From Maricaulis sp947259345 (GTDB lineage Bacteria > Pseudomonadota > Alphaproteobacteria > Caulobacterales > Maricaulaceae): a stretch of 64,000 nucleotides of DNA. The stretch is taken from contig OZ244254.1 of NCBI GenBank assembly GCA_965217205.1, positions 558,001 to 622,000 on the forward strand, written 5' to 3'. Each line of letters begins with the position of its first letter. Within the stretch, counting starts at the first letter, position 1. The position numbers were made by a program, and so were the translations under genes. Shown here piece by piece: positions 34,286-43,937 of the stretch. The notes under the pieces were generated by a model. That model worked only from the letters and a program-made list of their open reading frames with translations. It searched no databases and was not told where the DNA came from.

Positions 34286-35470
34286 ATGTCCGACACCTTC
34301 TCGACAATCAGCTATGCGCTTGCGGCCGGGTCGATCGGTTTTGCTCTGGCGATGGCGCTGTCCAGGCCGGACCCGCGCCGCGACCGCGTGCTGTTTTTCA
34401 GCCTCGTCCTGCTCGCCTTGCTCGTGCATGCGCTCGGCCAGTTGCTCATCCTGTCGGGCGCCTTCCGTTTCGCACCGCACCTGGTGGGTCTGGATCTCTC
34501 ATTGAAGATGGCGCTGGGGCCGGCGGTCTATTTCTATACCCGCGCGCTGGTCTCGCCCGAGGCGCCCCGCTTTGGCGGCCGTGACTGGACGGCGTTGGTC
34601 GGTCCGGTCCTCGTCATTCTTGTCAGCCTGCCTTTCGCGGCGCTGAGCGCCGAAGAGAAGCTCGCACTCGTCGATCCGGCGACACGCAATCCCGACCATT
34701 TCCGGATCGCACTCTTTACCTGCACCGCCTCGCTTCTGCTTTTCCTCACATTCACCGCCTTCTACATCGTCGCAGCCGTCAGGCTGCAGGGGCGGCACCA
34801 GCGCCAGATGATGCAGGAACTGGCGAATATCGAGCGGCAGTCCCTCGACTGGCTTCGCACCATCCTGGTCGTCTTCGCCGGGGCCTGGCTGTTCTTCGCG
34901 ATCAAGCAGGCGCTCTGGCTGTCCGGGATATCGATCCCGGTCTTCAACGCGGCCCTGGCCTTCACCGAGATGCTGGCGATCGCGGCCTTTGCCTTCCTTG
35001 GACTGAATCAGCCGGCCTTGCGCATCGAGCCAGCGCCAAAGCCGGACACCGCGCCCCGGCGCCTAGTTCTCACCGAAGAGCGGATGCGCCGCACGGCGAC
35101 CAAGCTCCGCGATGCCGTGGGCAAGAACGGTCTCTATGCCGAGAGTGATCTCTCGCTGCGCACACTGTCCGACGCCACGGGCGTGACCAAGAATCACATC
35201 TCCGAGACGCTGTCCCAGCACCTGGGTGTCAATTTCTTCGACTTTGTGAACAGCCACCGGGCCGAAGCGGCGAAACGCCTGCTCTCGCAAACTGACCTCA
35301 GCATTCTCGAGATCAGCCTCGAGGTCGGCTTCAATTCCCGCTCCACCTTCAATGCCGCGTTCAAGAAACATGTCGGCCTGCCGCCGAGTCGTTTCCGGGA
35401 GGCGCCAGGCCAGGCGCCTGCGGATTCCGGGAGACAATCGCAAAAAGAGCCCATGAGCGTGTCCGAATAG
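34286..35470 (+). CDS. AraC-family regulator with N-terminal seven-helix membrane domain
   Basis: The 394-residue protein has an N-terminal half with about seven hydrophobic segments (from AAGSIGFALAMAL through FTEMLAIAAFAFLGL), including KMALGPAVYFYTRALVSP, typical of membrane AraC regulators. The C-terminal AraC helix-turn-helix spans about residues 290-375 (SDATGVTKNHISETLSQHLG and EISLEVGFNSRSTFNAAFKKH). It should sense a membrane or extracellular cue. The DUF4386 membrane gene downstream is the likely target. Confidence 0.9.
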   Translation: MSDTFSTISYALAAGSIGFALAMALSRPDPRRDRVLFFSLVLLALLVHALGQLLILSGAFRFAPHLVGLDLSLKMALGPAVYFYTRALVSPEAPRFGGRDWTALVGPVLVILVSLPFAALSAEEKLALVDPATRNPDHFRIALFTCTASLLLFLTFTAFYIVAAVRLQGRHQRQMMQELANIERQSLDWLRTILVVFAGAWLFFAIKQALWLSGISIPVFNAALAFTEMLAIAAFAFLGLNQPALRIEPAPKPDTAPRRLVLTEERMRRTATKLRDAVGKNGLYAESDLSLRTLSDATGVTKNHISETLSQHLGVNFFDFVNSHRAEAAKRLLSQTDLSILEISLEVGFNSRSTFNAAFKKHVGLPPSRFREAPGQAPADSGRQSQKEPMSVSE

Positions 35471-35570
35471 CCCCATCCGGACGACAGGTTCGTCAAACGT
35501 CCCCAGTTTCCGCACGCCGGTAGTCATGACCGGCCTGGATCACTGTTTTCAAGACGGGGGCAAGAACGCC

Positions 35571-36290
35571 ATGTCTGCCATTCATCAAACCGAGGAGTCC
35601 GCCCGCCGCATGGCCCGGTTGGCCGGCCTGTCCTATGTCATCTACACGCTGGCCGGGCTCTACATCACCTTCGGGCCCGTCCCGCCGCTGAGCGCATTCG
35701 TCGACGGAAGTGCCGCGTCGCAGAGCCTCGAATTCGGCTTCCGCACGGGGCTGCTCGCCGAGTCGGTGCTCTATGTCTTTGTCTGCATCTCGGCAGCCGC
35801 CATGTATGTCGTCCTGCGGTCGGTGAGCGCGGGCGGAGCGCTGGTCGCGGCCTTCTGCCGATTGATCGAGGGGGCACTGGGCGTCACCTTCATCGTCTTC
35901 AAATATGCCGCCTTTGCGGCGGTTGTGAATCCGGATCTGACACCGGCTTTCTCGGGCGAGGAGCGGGCGTCCCTGATGATGCTGCTGCGCGACGTGACAG
36001 GCTCTGCCCTGTATTTCCTGCTTATCCCGATGGCTGTGGGCGGGGTGCTGTTCTTCTCGCTCTTCTTGCGCACGCGCTTCATACCGCGCTGGCTGTCTGC
36101 CTGGGGTATGCTGACCTATACCGTGATCGGTGTGCTGGCCGCGTCCATCGTGCTCTTTCCGGCGCTCGAACAGCACGTCATGCTCTTCTTCATACCGGGC
36201 GCCCTGTTCGAGTGGGTTGCTGCGCTCTGGCTGCTCTTCATGGGCATCAACACGAAGGCGCCCGAGGCGGGGCGCGCGGCGCTCGCCTGA
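35571..36290 (+). CDS. DUF4386 family membrane protein
   Basis: The 239-residue protein begins with the DUF4386 pattern ARRMARLAGLSYVIYTLAGLY, and has six membrane helices, with FCRLIEGALGVTFIVFK in the middle and FRTGLLAESVLYVFVCIS early. Function is unknown. The start at 35571 was chosen over 35526 because the conserved region begins there. It lies 100 bases downstream of the AraC regulator, in the same direction, as is common for this family. Confidence 0.85.
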   Translation: MSAIHQTEESARRMARLAGLSYVIYTLAGLYITFGPVPPLSAFVDGSAASQSLEFGFRTGLLAESVLYVFVCISAAAMYVVLRSVSAGGALVAAFCRLIEGALGVTFIVFKYAAFAAVVNPDLTPAFSGEERASLMMLLRDVTGSALYFLLIPMAVGGVLFFSLFLRTRFIPRWLSAWGMLTYTVIGVLAASIVLFPALEQHVMLFFIPGALFEWVAALWLLFMGINTKAPEAGRAALA

Positions 36291-36307
36291 CCGTCGCGGC
36301 GCGCAAA

Positions 36308-36339
36308 ATTCAGGGTGTGATGGCCGTCACACCCTGAAT
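36308..36339 (+). terminator. 13-bp palindrome downstream of DUF4386 gene
   Basis: Arms ATTCAGGGTGTGA and TCACACCCTGAAT are separated by TGGCCG and start 17 bases after the DUF4386 stop. It is a strong hairpin without a clear T-run, so it could terminate, stabilise the message, or serve as an operator. Confidence 0.5.
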
Positions 36340-36433
36340 AAGTCCTTGTCGCCACTCACAACTTAACCGTTGTCTGAATCCGATTCACCGCTAGCCTGAC
36401 CTGTGTCTCGGACAAGCTGAGAGGGGCGGGGTG

Positions 36434-36541
36434 ATGCGGACACGATCGGGTAGTGGCTGGGTGAGCGTGGTGGTGATTGCCGGCGTGGCGGTCGGTTTTG
36501 CCCTGGCCTGGATCCGGGCCGGCTCCACCGTCGGCTTTTGA
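36434..36541 (+). CDS. Possible small single-helix membrane protein, 35 residues
   Basis: ATG at 36434 is preceded by GAGGGGCGGGG. The peptide MRTRSGSGWVSVVVIAGV continues as AVGFALAWIRAG and ends STVGF, giving one membrane helix with a basic N-terminus. It would be unrecognised by usual length limits. Supporting evidence is only the ribosome site and composition, and it occupies a 420-base gap with no other gene. A weak promoter-like TTGTCT...CGCTAGCCT lies at 36369-36398. Confidence 0.35.
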   Translation: MRTRSGSGWVSVVVIAGVAVGFALAWIRAGSTVGF

Positions 36542-36712
36542 GTCCACGGGCCGCGCGCAGATTCTCGGCCGCGCTCTCAAAATCCCGCTTGCGCTTTTTG
36601 AAAATTCGCCAATATGAGCATTGGAGCGTCGCACTCTGCGCTGGCTGGGCTGGACCCGGCGAGCGCCAATCCATCGTCGGCCGTCGACGCGGCTGGCCGG
36701 AGTGACCCATCC

Positions 36713-37120
36713 ATGCTTCTCGTTGAGACCTATCTCGCCCCCAGCCCGCTGGAAGGGCTGGGCGTTTTTGCGTCCGAATTCATCCCTGCCGGGACCCTGA
36801 TCTGGGTGCTTGATCCGGATGTCGACGTCATCCTGACGGAGGCGCAATTGTCCGAGCGCCCGCCGGTCTATCGTCAATACATGCAGCGCTACGCCTATTT
36901 CGACCGCAGCCTGGGCGCCTATCTGCTGGACGGCGATCATGCCCGTTTCCTCAATCATTGCGGCGAGCCCAATCTGGACTTCCGCGCCGATGGCAATGGC
37001 GAGGCCCGCCGGGATATCCATCCGGGCGAGGAAATCCTGTGCGACTACAGCCAGTTCATGGCGGAAGTCGTGTTGCTGCCGACCGTCGTCCGTCATGAGT
37101 CGGCGCGCATGACCGCCTGA
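36713..37120 (+). CDS. SET domain protein, putative protein-lysine methyltransferase
   Basis: The 135-residue SET protein has the N-terminal strand PLEGLGVFASEFIPAGTLIWV, then RFLNHCGEPN (the NHxxxPN pseudo-knot residues), and GEEILCDYSQF with the catalytic Tyr region. Bacterial SET proteins of this size transfer methyl from SAM to lysines of proteins; the target is unknown. The start at 36713 has GGAG ten bases upstream. A longer frame from 36614 adds 33 residues of low complexity. Its neighbour is an HDAC-like deacetylase. Confidence 0.82.
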   Translation: MLLVETYLAPSPLEGLGVFASEFIPAGTLIWVLDPDVDVILTEAQLSERPPVYRQYMQRYAYFDRSLGAYLLDGDHARFLNHCGEPNLDFRADGNGEARRDIHPGEEILCDYSQFMAEVVLLPTVVRHESARMTA

Positions 37121-37184
37121 TCCGCCGGGGATATCGTTTCGGGCGGGCTGGAAAGCGGCGCCCGAAACGCTCACACTGGCAGTC

Positions 37185-38120
37185 ATGAAAACCACCATCT
37201 TCGACAGCCCGGCCAGTCGTCTTCACGCCGTGCCGGCCGGTCATCCCGAACATGCCGGGCGCTATGAGGCGACCCGCGCAGCGCTGAGGGCGCTGCCCGG
37301 CTGTGACTGGGTCGAGAATTCCGGCCCGGCGGGCATGCCCGATCTCGCACGCTTTCACACCGCCGCCCATGTCGACCGCGTGCTCAGTGCCAGCGCGGAG
37401 GCGGAGGCCGGTGAGTGGGTGGCACTGGATCCCGATACACTGGTCTGCGACCGTTCGGCCGCGGCGGCGCTCAATGCCGCCGGAGCGGCCGTGGCCGCGA
37501 TTGACCGTGTCATGGCGGATGACGGCGGTGCCGGTTTCGTGCTGGCCCGGCCACCCGGTCATCATGCCGAGCCGGATCGCGCGATGGGGTTTTGTCTCTT
37601 CAACACGATCGCCATCGCGGCTACGCATGCGCTGGAAGTGCATGACCTCGAGCGCGTGGCCATTATCGATATCGACGTGCATCACGGCAATGGCACGCAA
37701 TGCCTGGCTGAGCGCAACCCACATGTTTTCTTTGCCTCACTGCACCAGGCGCCGCTCTATCCGGGCACGGGCGCGGAAAGCGAAACCGGCCTGGGCGGCA
37801 ATGTGCTCAACATGCCAATGCCGGCGGATACAACGGGCGCGCAATGGCGGGCCCGCTTCGAAACCCAGCTCGTTCCGGCGCTGCAGCGTGTGCGTCCGGA
37901 GCTGGTCCTGGTCTCGGCCGGATTCGATGCGCATGCGGATGATCCGGTTGGCGGCTGGGGCCTGCGCAGCAATGACTATGCCTGGGCGGCAAGGCAGCTG
38001 GCTGGGATTGCTCGCGATTTTGCCCAATACCGGCTTGTTTCCGTGCTGGAGGGTGGCTACGACTGTCCGGCCCTGGGGCGATCGGCGGCGGCTTTTGTCG
38101 GCGCGCTGTCCGAGGCGTGA
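37185..38120 (+). CDS. Histone deacetylase-family amidohydrolase
   Basis: The 311-residue HDAC-like enzyme removes acyl groups from lysine or polyamine substrates. Zinc ligands are Asp164 and His166 (IDIDVHHGNGT) and Asp248 (AGFDAH). The charge-relay pair is His126-His127 (RPPGHHAEP), and a Tyr in LEGGYDC is the transition-state residue. It is 64 bases after the SET gene and in the same direction. Its substrate may be acetylpolyamine or acetylated protein. Confidence 0.93.
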   Translation: MKTTIFDSPASRLHAVPAGHPEHAGRYEATRAALRALPGCDWVENSGPAGMPDLARFHTAAHVDRVLSASAEAEAGEWVALDPDTLVCDRSAAAALNAAGAAVAAIDRVMADDGGAGFVLARPPGHHAEPDRAMGFCLFNTIAIAATHALEVHDLERVAIIDIDVHHGNGTQCLAERNPHVFFASLHQAPLYPGTGAESETGLGGNVLNMPMPADTTGAQWRARFETQLVPALQRVRPELVLVSAGFDAHADDPVGGWGLRSNDYAWAARQLAGIARDFAQYRLVSVLEGGYDCPALGRSAAAFVGALSEA

Positions 38121-38194
38121 ACCCGTTTTCTGCCAGGCTGCGTCGGGGCGCACCGGCTTGAGGCCTTTCGCCCCGCGCGTGACCGTGACTCTGC

Positions 38195-38794
38195 ATGACC
38201 GAAATCACCCCCGCCACGCCCAAGCGGCCCGGCTCGATCACCATTGCCCGACACGGCCAGCCGCTCGCGAACCGCGAGGCGATGATGGATTGGCGCGGCT
38301 ATGAGGACTGGTGGGACAATATCTACCAGCCGGCCCCGCTGGTCGATGGCCAGGTCGCGCCCGAGCCGCTGAAAGCCCAGGCCGTCGAGGCACACACGAT
38401 TTTCGCCTCGACCTTGCGCCGTGCCATCGAGACCGCCCAGGCCGTTGCGCCAGGACGTGAGCTGGTGATCGACAAGGATTTAGTCGAGGCCGAGCTGCCC
38501 CCACCACCCTGGCCGGGGCGATTCATGGCGAAGACCTGGGGTGTGTTCGCCCGCTGCACCTGGTGGCTGGGTCAGTCGCGCGGTCGGGAAAGCCGGGTCG
38601 AGGCCGATGAACGCGCGGCGCGTGCCGTCGAGCGCCTGATCGCGGCCGCCGAGGCGGGCCCGGTGGTTTGCTGCGCTCATGGCTGGTTCAACCGCATGAT
38701 GCGCCCGCATCTCAAGGCCTCCGGCTGGGTCTGTGTCCGCGATGGCGGGGACAGCTACTGGTCCTGGCGTCGCTATGAGTATCGCGGCAACTGA
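38195..38794 (+). CDS. Histidine phosphatase family protein
   Basis: The 199-residue protein has the phosphoglycerate-mutase/SixA-like motif ITIARHGQPLANRE (catalytic His near residue 20) and the second conserved histidine region VVCCAHGWFNRMMRP. The substrate is unknown; it could be a sugar phosphate or protein phosphohistidine. It starts 74 bases after the HDAC-like gene, with no obvious functional link. Confidence 0.88.
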   Translation: MTEITPATPKRPGSITIARHGQPLANREAMMDWRGYEDWWDNIYQPAPLVDGQVAPEPLKAQAVEAHTIFASTLRRAIETAQAVAPGRELVIDKDLVEAELPPPPWPGRFMAKTWGVFARCTWWLGQSRGRESRVEADERAARAVERLIAAAEAGPVVCCAHGWFNRMMRPHLKASGWVCVRDGGDSYWSWRRYEYRGN

Positions 38795-38883
38795 CCCGCC
38801 GACTGAACGGGCGATTGCCGCGCCGGACCGGGCTTCCTATGGTGGCCACGAATTCCGACCCTGACCGTTGACGGAGAGACAGG

Positions 38884-39132
38884 ATGGCGTCCGAGCCGCA
38901 TGCCGACATTGCGACCCTGAGCTTTGAAAAAGCCCTCGCCGAGCTGGAAGGTATCGTCCGCCAGCTAGAATCCGGCGAGGTCGAACTGGAGCGCTCGATC
39001 GAGATTTACGAGCGCGGCGCGGCCCTGCGCGCGCATTGCGACAGCAAGCTGCAGGCGGCCGAGCTGAAGGTCGAGAAAATCGTCCGCGGCGAGGATGGTC
39101 AGCCGGCCACGGAACCGGCCGGGCTCGACTAG
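38884..39132 (+). CDS. xseB: Exodeoxyribonuclease VII small subunit
   Basis: The 82-residue protein has the XseB pattern: LSFEKALAELEGIVRQLESGEVELERSIEIYERGAALR, then a CDSKLQAAELKVEKI helix. It associates with XseA to form ExoVII, which degrades single-stranded DNA. It is the first gene of the block xseB - tRNA-binding - ispA - dxs, a typical alphaproteobacterial order, with an inserted small gene. Length matches the family. Confidence 0.95.
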   Translation: MASEPHADIATLSFEKALAELEGIVRQLESGEVELERSIEIYERGAALRAHCDSKLQAAELKVEKIVRGEDGQPATEPAGLD

Positions 39133-39134
39133 GC

Positions 39135-39488
39135 ATGTCGGACGACGCGCCCGAACTCGCCTCCATCGAGGATTTCCTCAAGCTGGATATCCGTATCGGG
39201 ACGGTCGTGCGCGCCGAACCCTTTCCCGAAGCCCGCAAGCCGGCCATCCGCCTGTGGATCGATTTCGGCGGCGAGCTGGGCGAGAAGAAATCCTCGGCCC
39301 AGATCACCGCCCATTATACGCCGAACGCCCTGATCGGACGGCAGGTTCTGGCGGTCGTGAATTTTCCGCCGCGCCAGATCGGGCCGATGCGCTCGGAAGT
39401 GCTGACACTGGGCGTTTCTGATGGCACAGGAGAGATCGTGCTGATGGCGCCGGATCAGGCTGTGCCCGACGGTACGCGATTGCATTAG
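39135..39488 (+). CDS. csaA: tRNA-binding domain protein, CsaA-like
   Basis: The 117-residue protein is a stand-alone EMAP/Trbp111 OB-fold: FLKLDIRIGTVVRAEPFPEARKPA, then SSAQITAHY, QVLAVVNFPPRQIGPMRSEVLTLG and a final LMAPDQAVPDGTRLH. These small dimers bind tRNA and are proposed to have chaperone-like roles. Start is 2 bases after the xseB stop. Its placement between xseB and ispA is unusual in my experience. Confidence 0.9.
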   Translation: MSDDAPELASIEDFLKLDIRIGTVVRAEPFPEARKPAIRLWIDFGGELGEKKSSAQITAHYTPNALIGRQVLAVVNFPPRQIGPMRSEVLTLGVSDGTGEIVLMAPDQAVPDGTRLH

Positions 39489-39547
39489 ACGAACAGGCTC
39501 GCCGCCCGGCCGAACCGGGCTGTCAGCAAAGTGGAGCAGGCAGGTCG

Positions 39548-40435
<888 letters not shown>

Positions 40436-40443
40436 AAGGCCAC

Positions 40444-42375
40444 ATGCCCATGGCACTGAAGACCCCGATCCTCGACACCGTCAACTCGCCGGCAGACCTC
40501 AAGAATCTGCCGCTCGACCGGCTCAGGACGCTGGCCGACGAAGTGCGCGCGGAGACGATTGATGCGGTCTCGGTCACCGGTGGTCATCTGGGCGCCGGTC
40601 TCGGCGTGGTCGAGCTGACCACGGCCCTGCACCATGTTTTCGACACGCCGACCGACACGCTGATCTGGGATGTCGGCCATCAATGCTATCCGCACAAGAT
40701 ACTGACCGGTCGCCGCGACCGGATCCGCACCCTGCGCCAGCCGGGCGGCCTGTCCGGCTTCACCAAGCGCTCGGAAAGCGAATACGACCCCTTTGGCGCC
40801 GCTCATGCCTCGACTTCGATCTCGGCCGCCCTCGGCTTTGCCGTCGGTCGCGACATCAAGCAAGAGCAGCGCAATGTGATCGCCGTCATCGGTGATGGCT
40901 CCATGTCGGCGGGCATGGCCTATGAGGCGATGAATAATGCCGGCCATATCGGTGGCCGCCTGATCGTCATCCTCAACGATAATGACATGTCCATCGCCCC
41001 GCCGGTCGGCGCGATGAGCCATTATTTCGCCCGCCTGGTCTCCTCGCAGAGCTATCGCTCCATCCGCAAGCTCGGCAAGGGCGTCGCCAAGGCGTTGCGC
41101 GTCGAGGAAGCGGCGCGCCGGGCCGAGGAATACATGCGCGGCATGGCCATGGGCGGTACGCTGTTCGAGGAGATGGGCTTTCGCTATGTCGGCCCGATCG
41201 ACGGCCATGATCTCGACCAGCTCGTCCCGGTCCTGCGCAATGTGCGCGACGGGGATGCCGGTCCGGTCCTGATCCATGTCGTGACCCAGAAGGGCAAGGG
41301 CTATGCCCCGGCTGAGGCCGCCGAGGACAAGTATCATGGTGTCGCCAAGTTCAATGTGATCACCGGCGAGCAGCAAAAATCCAAGGCCGATGCGCCCTCC
41401 TATACCAAGGTCTTCGCCCGCCAGCTGATCCGTGAGGCCGAGGCCGATGACCGTGTTGTCGGTATCACCGCCGCCATGCCGGGCGGCACGGGCATGGATT
41501 TGTTCGGCGAGCGCTTCCCCGATCGCATGTTCGATGTCGGCATCGCCGAACAACATGCCGTCACCTTCGCCGCCGGCCTCGCCGCCGACGGGATGAAGCC
41601 GTTTGCGGCGCTCTATTCCACATTCCTGCAGCGCGGTTATGACCAGGTCGTCCATGATGTGGCGATCCAGAAACTGCCCGTGCGCTTTGCCATCGACCGC
41701 GCCGGCCTTGTCGGCGCTGACGGCGCGACCCATGCCGGCAGTTTCGATGTCGGCTATCTCGGCGCCCTGCCGGGCCTGGTGGTCATGGCCGCCGCAGACG
41801 AGCTCGAGCTGTCGCGCATGGTCAAGACGGCAGCCCTGATCGACGATACCCCCTCCGCCTTCCGCTATCCGCGTGGCAATGGCACCGGCATCGAGATCCC
41901 GGACGTGATCGAGCCGCTGGAGATCGGCAAGGGCCGCATCGTCCGTGAAGGCTCGCGCATCGCCATTCTCTCGCTCGGCACTCGCCTGGAGGAAAGCCTC
42001 AAGGCTGCCGATGCGCTCGCCGCCCAGGGTTTCTCGACCACGGTCGCCGATGCCCGCTTCGCCAAACCGCTCGACGAGGACCTCGTCCTGCGTCTGGCGC
42101 GCGAGCATGAAGTCCTGATCACGGTGGAAGAGGGCGCCCGCGGCGGTTTCGGCGCCTTTGTCCTGCACCTGCTGGCCGAGACGGGCGCGCTCGATCGCGG
42201 CCTGCGCGTCCGCACCATGACCCTGCCGGACATCTTCCAGGACCAGGAAGCCCCTTTCGACATGTACGAAACCGCCGGCCTCAACGCCCGCCACATCGCC
42301 GCCAAGGCGCTGGAAGCCATGGGCAAGGATGACGCGGCTGCGGAACGTGTGGCTGCAGCGCTGATCGCGGGCTAG
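40444..42375 (+). CDS. dxs: 1-deoxy-D-xylulose-5-phosphate synthase
   Basis: The 643-residue thiamine-diphosphate transketolase-like enzyme joins pyruvate and glyceraldehyde 3-phosphate to make DXP, the first step of non-mevalonate isoprenoid synthesis. Motifs include HQCYPHKILTGR, the TPP site GDGSMSAGMAYEAMNNA and the pyrimidine-domain EQHAVTFAAGLA. Start at ATG 40444 follows AAAGG by five bases; a GTG at 40432 overlapping the ispA stop is an alternative. Last gene of the isoprenoid cluster. The antisense strand carries a very long open frame, judged a shadow. Confidence 0.96.
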   Translation: MPMALKTPILDTVNSPADLKNLPLDRLRTLADEVRAETIDAVSVTGGHLGAGLGVVELTTALHHVFDTPTDTLIWDVGHQCYPHKILTGRRDRIRTLRQPGGLSGFTKRSESEYDPFGAAHASTSISAALGFAVGRDIKQEQRNVIAVIGDGSMSAGMAYEAMNNAGHIGGRLIVILNDNDMSIAPPVGAMSHYFARLVSSQSYRSIRKLGKGVAKALRVEEAARRAEEYMRGMAMGGTLFEEMGFRYVGPIDGHDLDQLVPVLRNVRDGDAGPVLIHVVTQKGKGYAPAEAAEDKYHGVAKFNVITGEQQKSKADAPSYTKVFARQLIREAEADDRVVGITAAMPGGTGMDLFGERFPDRMFDVGIAEQHAVTFAAGLAADGMKPFAALYSTFLQRGYDQVVHDVAIQKLPVRFAIDRAGLVGADGATHAGSFDVGYLGALPGLVVMAAADELELSRMVKTAALIDDTPSAFRYPRGNGTGIEIPDVIEPLEIGKGRIVREGSRIAILSLGTRLEESLKAADALAAQGFSTTVADARFAKPLDEDLVLRLAREHEVLITVEEGARGGFGAFVLHLLAETGALDRGLRVRTMTLPDIFQDQEAPFDMYETAGLNARHIAAKALEAMGKDDAAAERVAAALIAG

Positions 42376-42385
42376 GGGCGGTTGC

Positions 42386-42510
42386 ATCGCGTCCTTCTCC
42401 CTTGGGGAGAAGGTGGCCCGTAGGGCCGGATGAGGGGGAAGCGCTGTCCGGCGCCGGGATGTCCCCCTCACCCTGACCCTCTCCCAAGGGAGAGGGAAGG
42501 CGCCTTCATC
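42386..42510. repeat. Intergenic hairpin-rich element, type D (copy 2)
   Basis: A 125-bp element between dxs and the convergent S41 gene consists of hairpins CCTTCTCCC-TTG-GGGAGAAGG and CCCTCTCCC-AA-GGGAGAGGG around GGCCC-GTA-GGGCC, which make it an imperfect inverted repeat overall. It is similar in layout to the sequence at 8195-8345. It probably acts as a terminator or REP-like element. Confidence 0.65.
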
Positions 42511-42525
42511 CGGAAATCCGCCGGC

Positions 42526-43905
42526 CTAGTGCAGCTCTGCCAGAGCCCGTACCGCCGCGGCATGCCCGCCCACCGGATCGTCGGCCGGGTAAACATTCAG
42601 CTCGATCTCCGGCTCCAGACCGCGCGCTTCGTGGACCTCACCATCCCCATCCGCGAAAATCTCGTTGGCCAGTTCCAGATACCAGCCATTGGGGAGGGGT
42701 TTGGCGAGCGGGGTGGAGAAGGCGCCGCGCGTGGTGGTGCCGGCCTGGGTCACATGGGGCAATTGGCGCAGCATCATCGTGGTGATCTCGCCGGCGGAGA
42801 CCGTCACATCACTGGTCAGCACATAGGTCGGACCGGTGAAGCGCGGCCCGTCATGAGGCTCGATGCGGTAGCTGGCGAGCGCGTCTCCATCCCAGTCGGT
42901 GCGCACGGTGTAGCCGTCATAGGCGGCGTCCGTGAAGCGGCTGGCAATGTCCCGGGTGACGGCGTCATAACCGCCGCGATTGTTGGACAGGTCGAGGATG
43001 ACAGCATCCAGATCGGCAAACGCGGTCAGGGCCTCGTCCAGCATCGCGTCCAGCGCTGCCAGTTCCGCTGCGGCCCATTCCGGCGTGCCGGGGGTTTCGG
43101 TGTCGACGAAACCGCCCATGGTGAAAATCTGGATATAGCCAATGCGCTGATCGATCGTGCCAATGATGACCCGGTCATTGCCGATATGGCGGGCGCCGGG
43201 GTCGAGCAGATCCGTCATCGTCTGGTCGATCAGACCGATCAGCCAGGGCGTTTCCCCCATACCGCTCGTGATCATGGGCAAGGTCTCGCCGAGGCCGAAC
43301 TGGGCCCGGCGGCGTTCGCCATCGATTTCGGCGATGAGCTTGGTATGGCTGTCGCCGAGCGGCTCGATCAGATCGGACAGGACATCGAACAGGGATTCGT
43401 CATCCATCTCATCGCTGACACGGGACTGCGCAGCCTCGACGGCGGCGTCCCAATCGACCCCGCGACGCTCGAAAGCAGCGTAGTGGCGCGTAAAAATACC
43501 GACAAAGGTGTCGAACACGGCAGTCGGTGAGGTCAGGTCCTCGGCGCCGCAATGGGCGGGCAGGCTGGCGTGTCGCTCGAACACGGCATGCCCATCGCTC
43601 GGCAGGTATTCGAAGCGCGCGGTCTGGTCATTGATGGGGGTGAAATAGCGGTACTCGACCTGGCTCATCAGCGTCGGGCCGTCCTGCATCGTGCGATAGC
43701 AGCCGGCCGGGGTGTCCTGCCAGCGTGTGATCCCGTCTGCATCAATTTCGAGAATCCAGCCGCTCTCCTGAGACAGCCAGACACCGCGGGCGACCGGCAG
43801 GGTGACCCCTTCGCTCATGATCACTTGCCGCTCAGCCGGCTGGTCCGGCGAGGCGCAGGCCGTCAGGCACAGGGCGGTGGCGATGGAAATCAGGGCGCGA
43901 GACAT
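42526..43905 (-). CDS. S41 family peptidase lipoprotein
   Basis: The 459-residue protein starts at 43905 with AGGAG six bases upstream; the lipobox LTAC ends at Cys17. An N-terminal domain of about 110 residues precedes the tail-specific-protease-like S41 region (VFDTFVGIFTRHYAAFERRGVDW to the end). LDLSNNRGGYD is the typical S41 strand and SDVTVSAGE places Ser about residue 370 as the nucleophile. No PDZ domain is evident. It is separated from the tetR stop by an operator palindrome, so TetR control is likely. Confidence 0.85.
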   Translation of the reverse strand: MSRALISIATALCLTACASPDQPAERQVIMSEGVTLPVARGVWLSQESGWILEIDADGITRWQDTPAGCYRTMQDGPTLMSQVEYRYFTPINDQTARFEYLPSDGHAVFERHASLPAHCGAEDLTSPTAVFDTFVGIFTRHYAAFERRGVDWDAAVEAAQSRVSDEMDDESLFDVLSDLIEPLGDSHTKLIAEIDGERRRAQFGLGETLPMITSGMGETPWLIGLIDQTMTDLLDPGARHIGNDRVIIGTIDQRIGYIQIFTMGGFVDTETPGTPEWAAAELAALDAMLDEALTAFADLDAVILDLSNNRGGYDAVTRDIASRFTDAAYDGYTVRTDWDGDALASYRIEPHDGPRFTGPTYVLTSDVTVSAGEITTMMLRQLPHVTQAGTTTRGAFSTPLAKPLPNGWYLELANEIFADGDGEVHEARGLEPEIELNVYPADDPVGGHAAAVRALAELH

Positions 43906-43920
43906 GGGAACTCCTAAAAA

Positions 43921-43934
43921 ATGACCGCGGTCAT
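43921..43934. promoter_or_regulatory. TetR operator candidate (between tetR and the S41 gene)
   Basis: Perfect 14-bp palindrome ATGACCGCGGTCAT (core TGACCGCGGTCA), flanked by A and T runs, 16 bases upstream of the S41 start codon. The identical 12-bp core occurs at the tetR promoter (44566-44577). Confidence 0.75.
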
Positions 43935-43937
43935 CTT

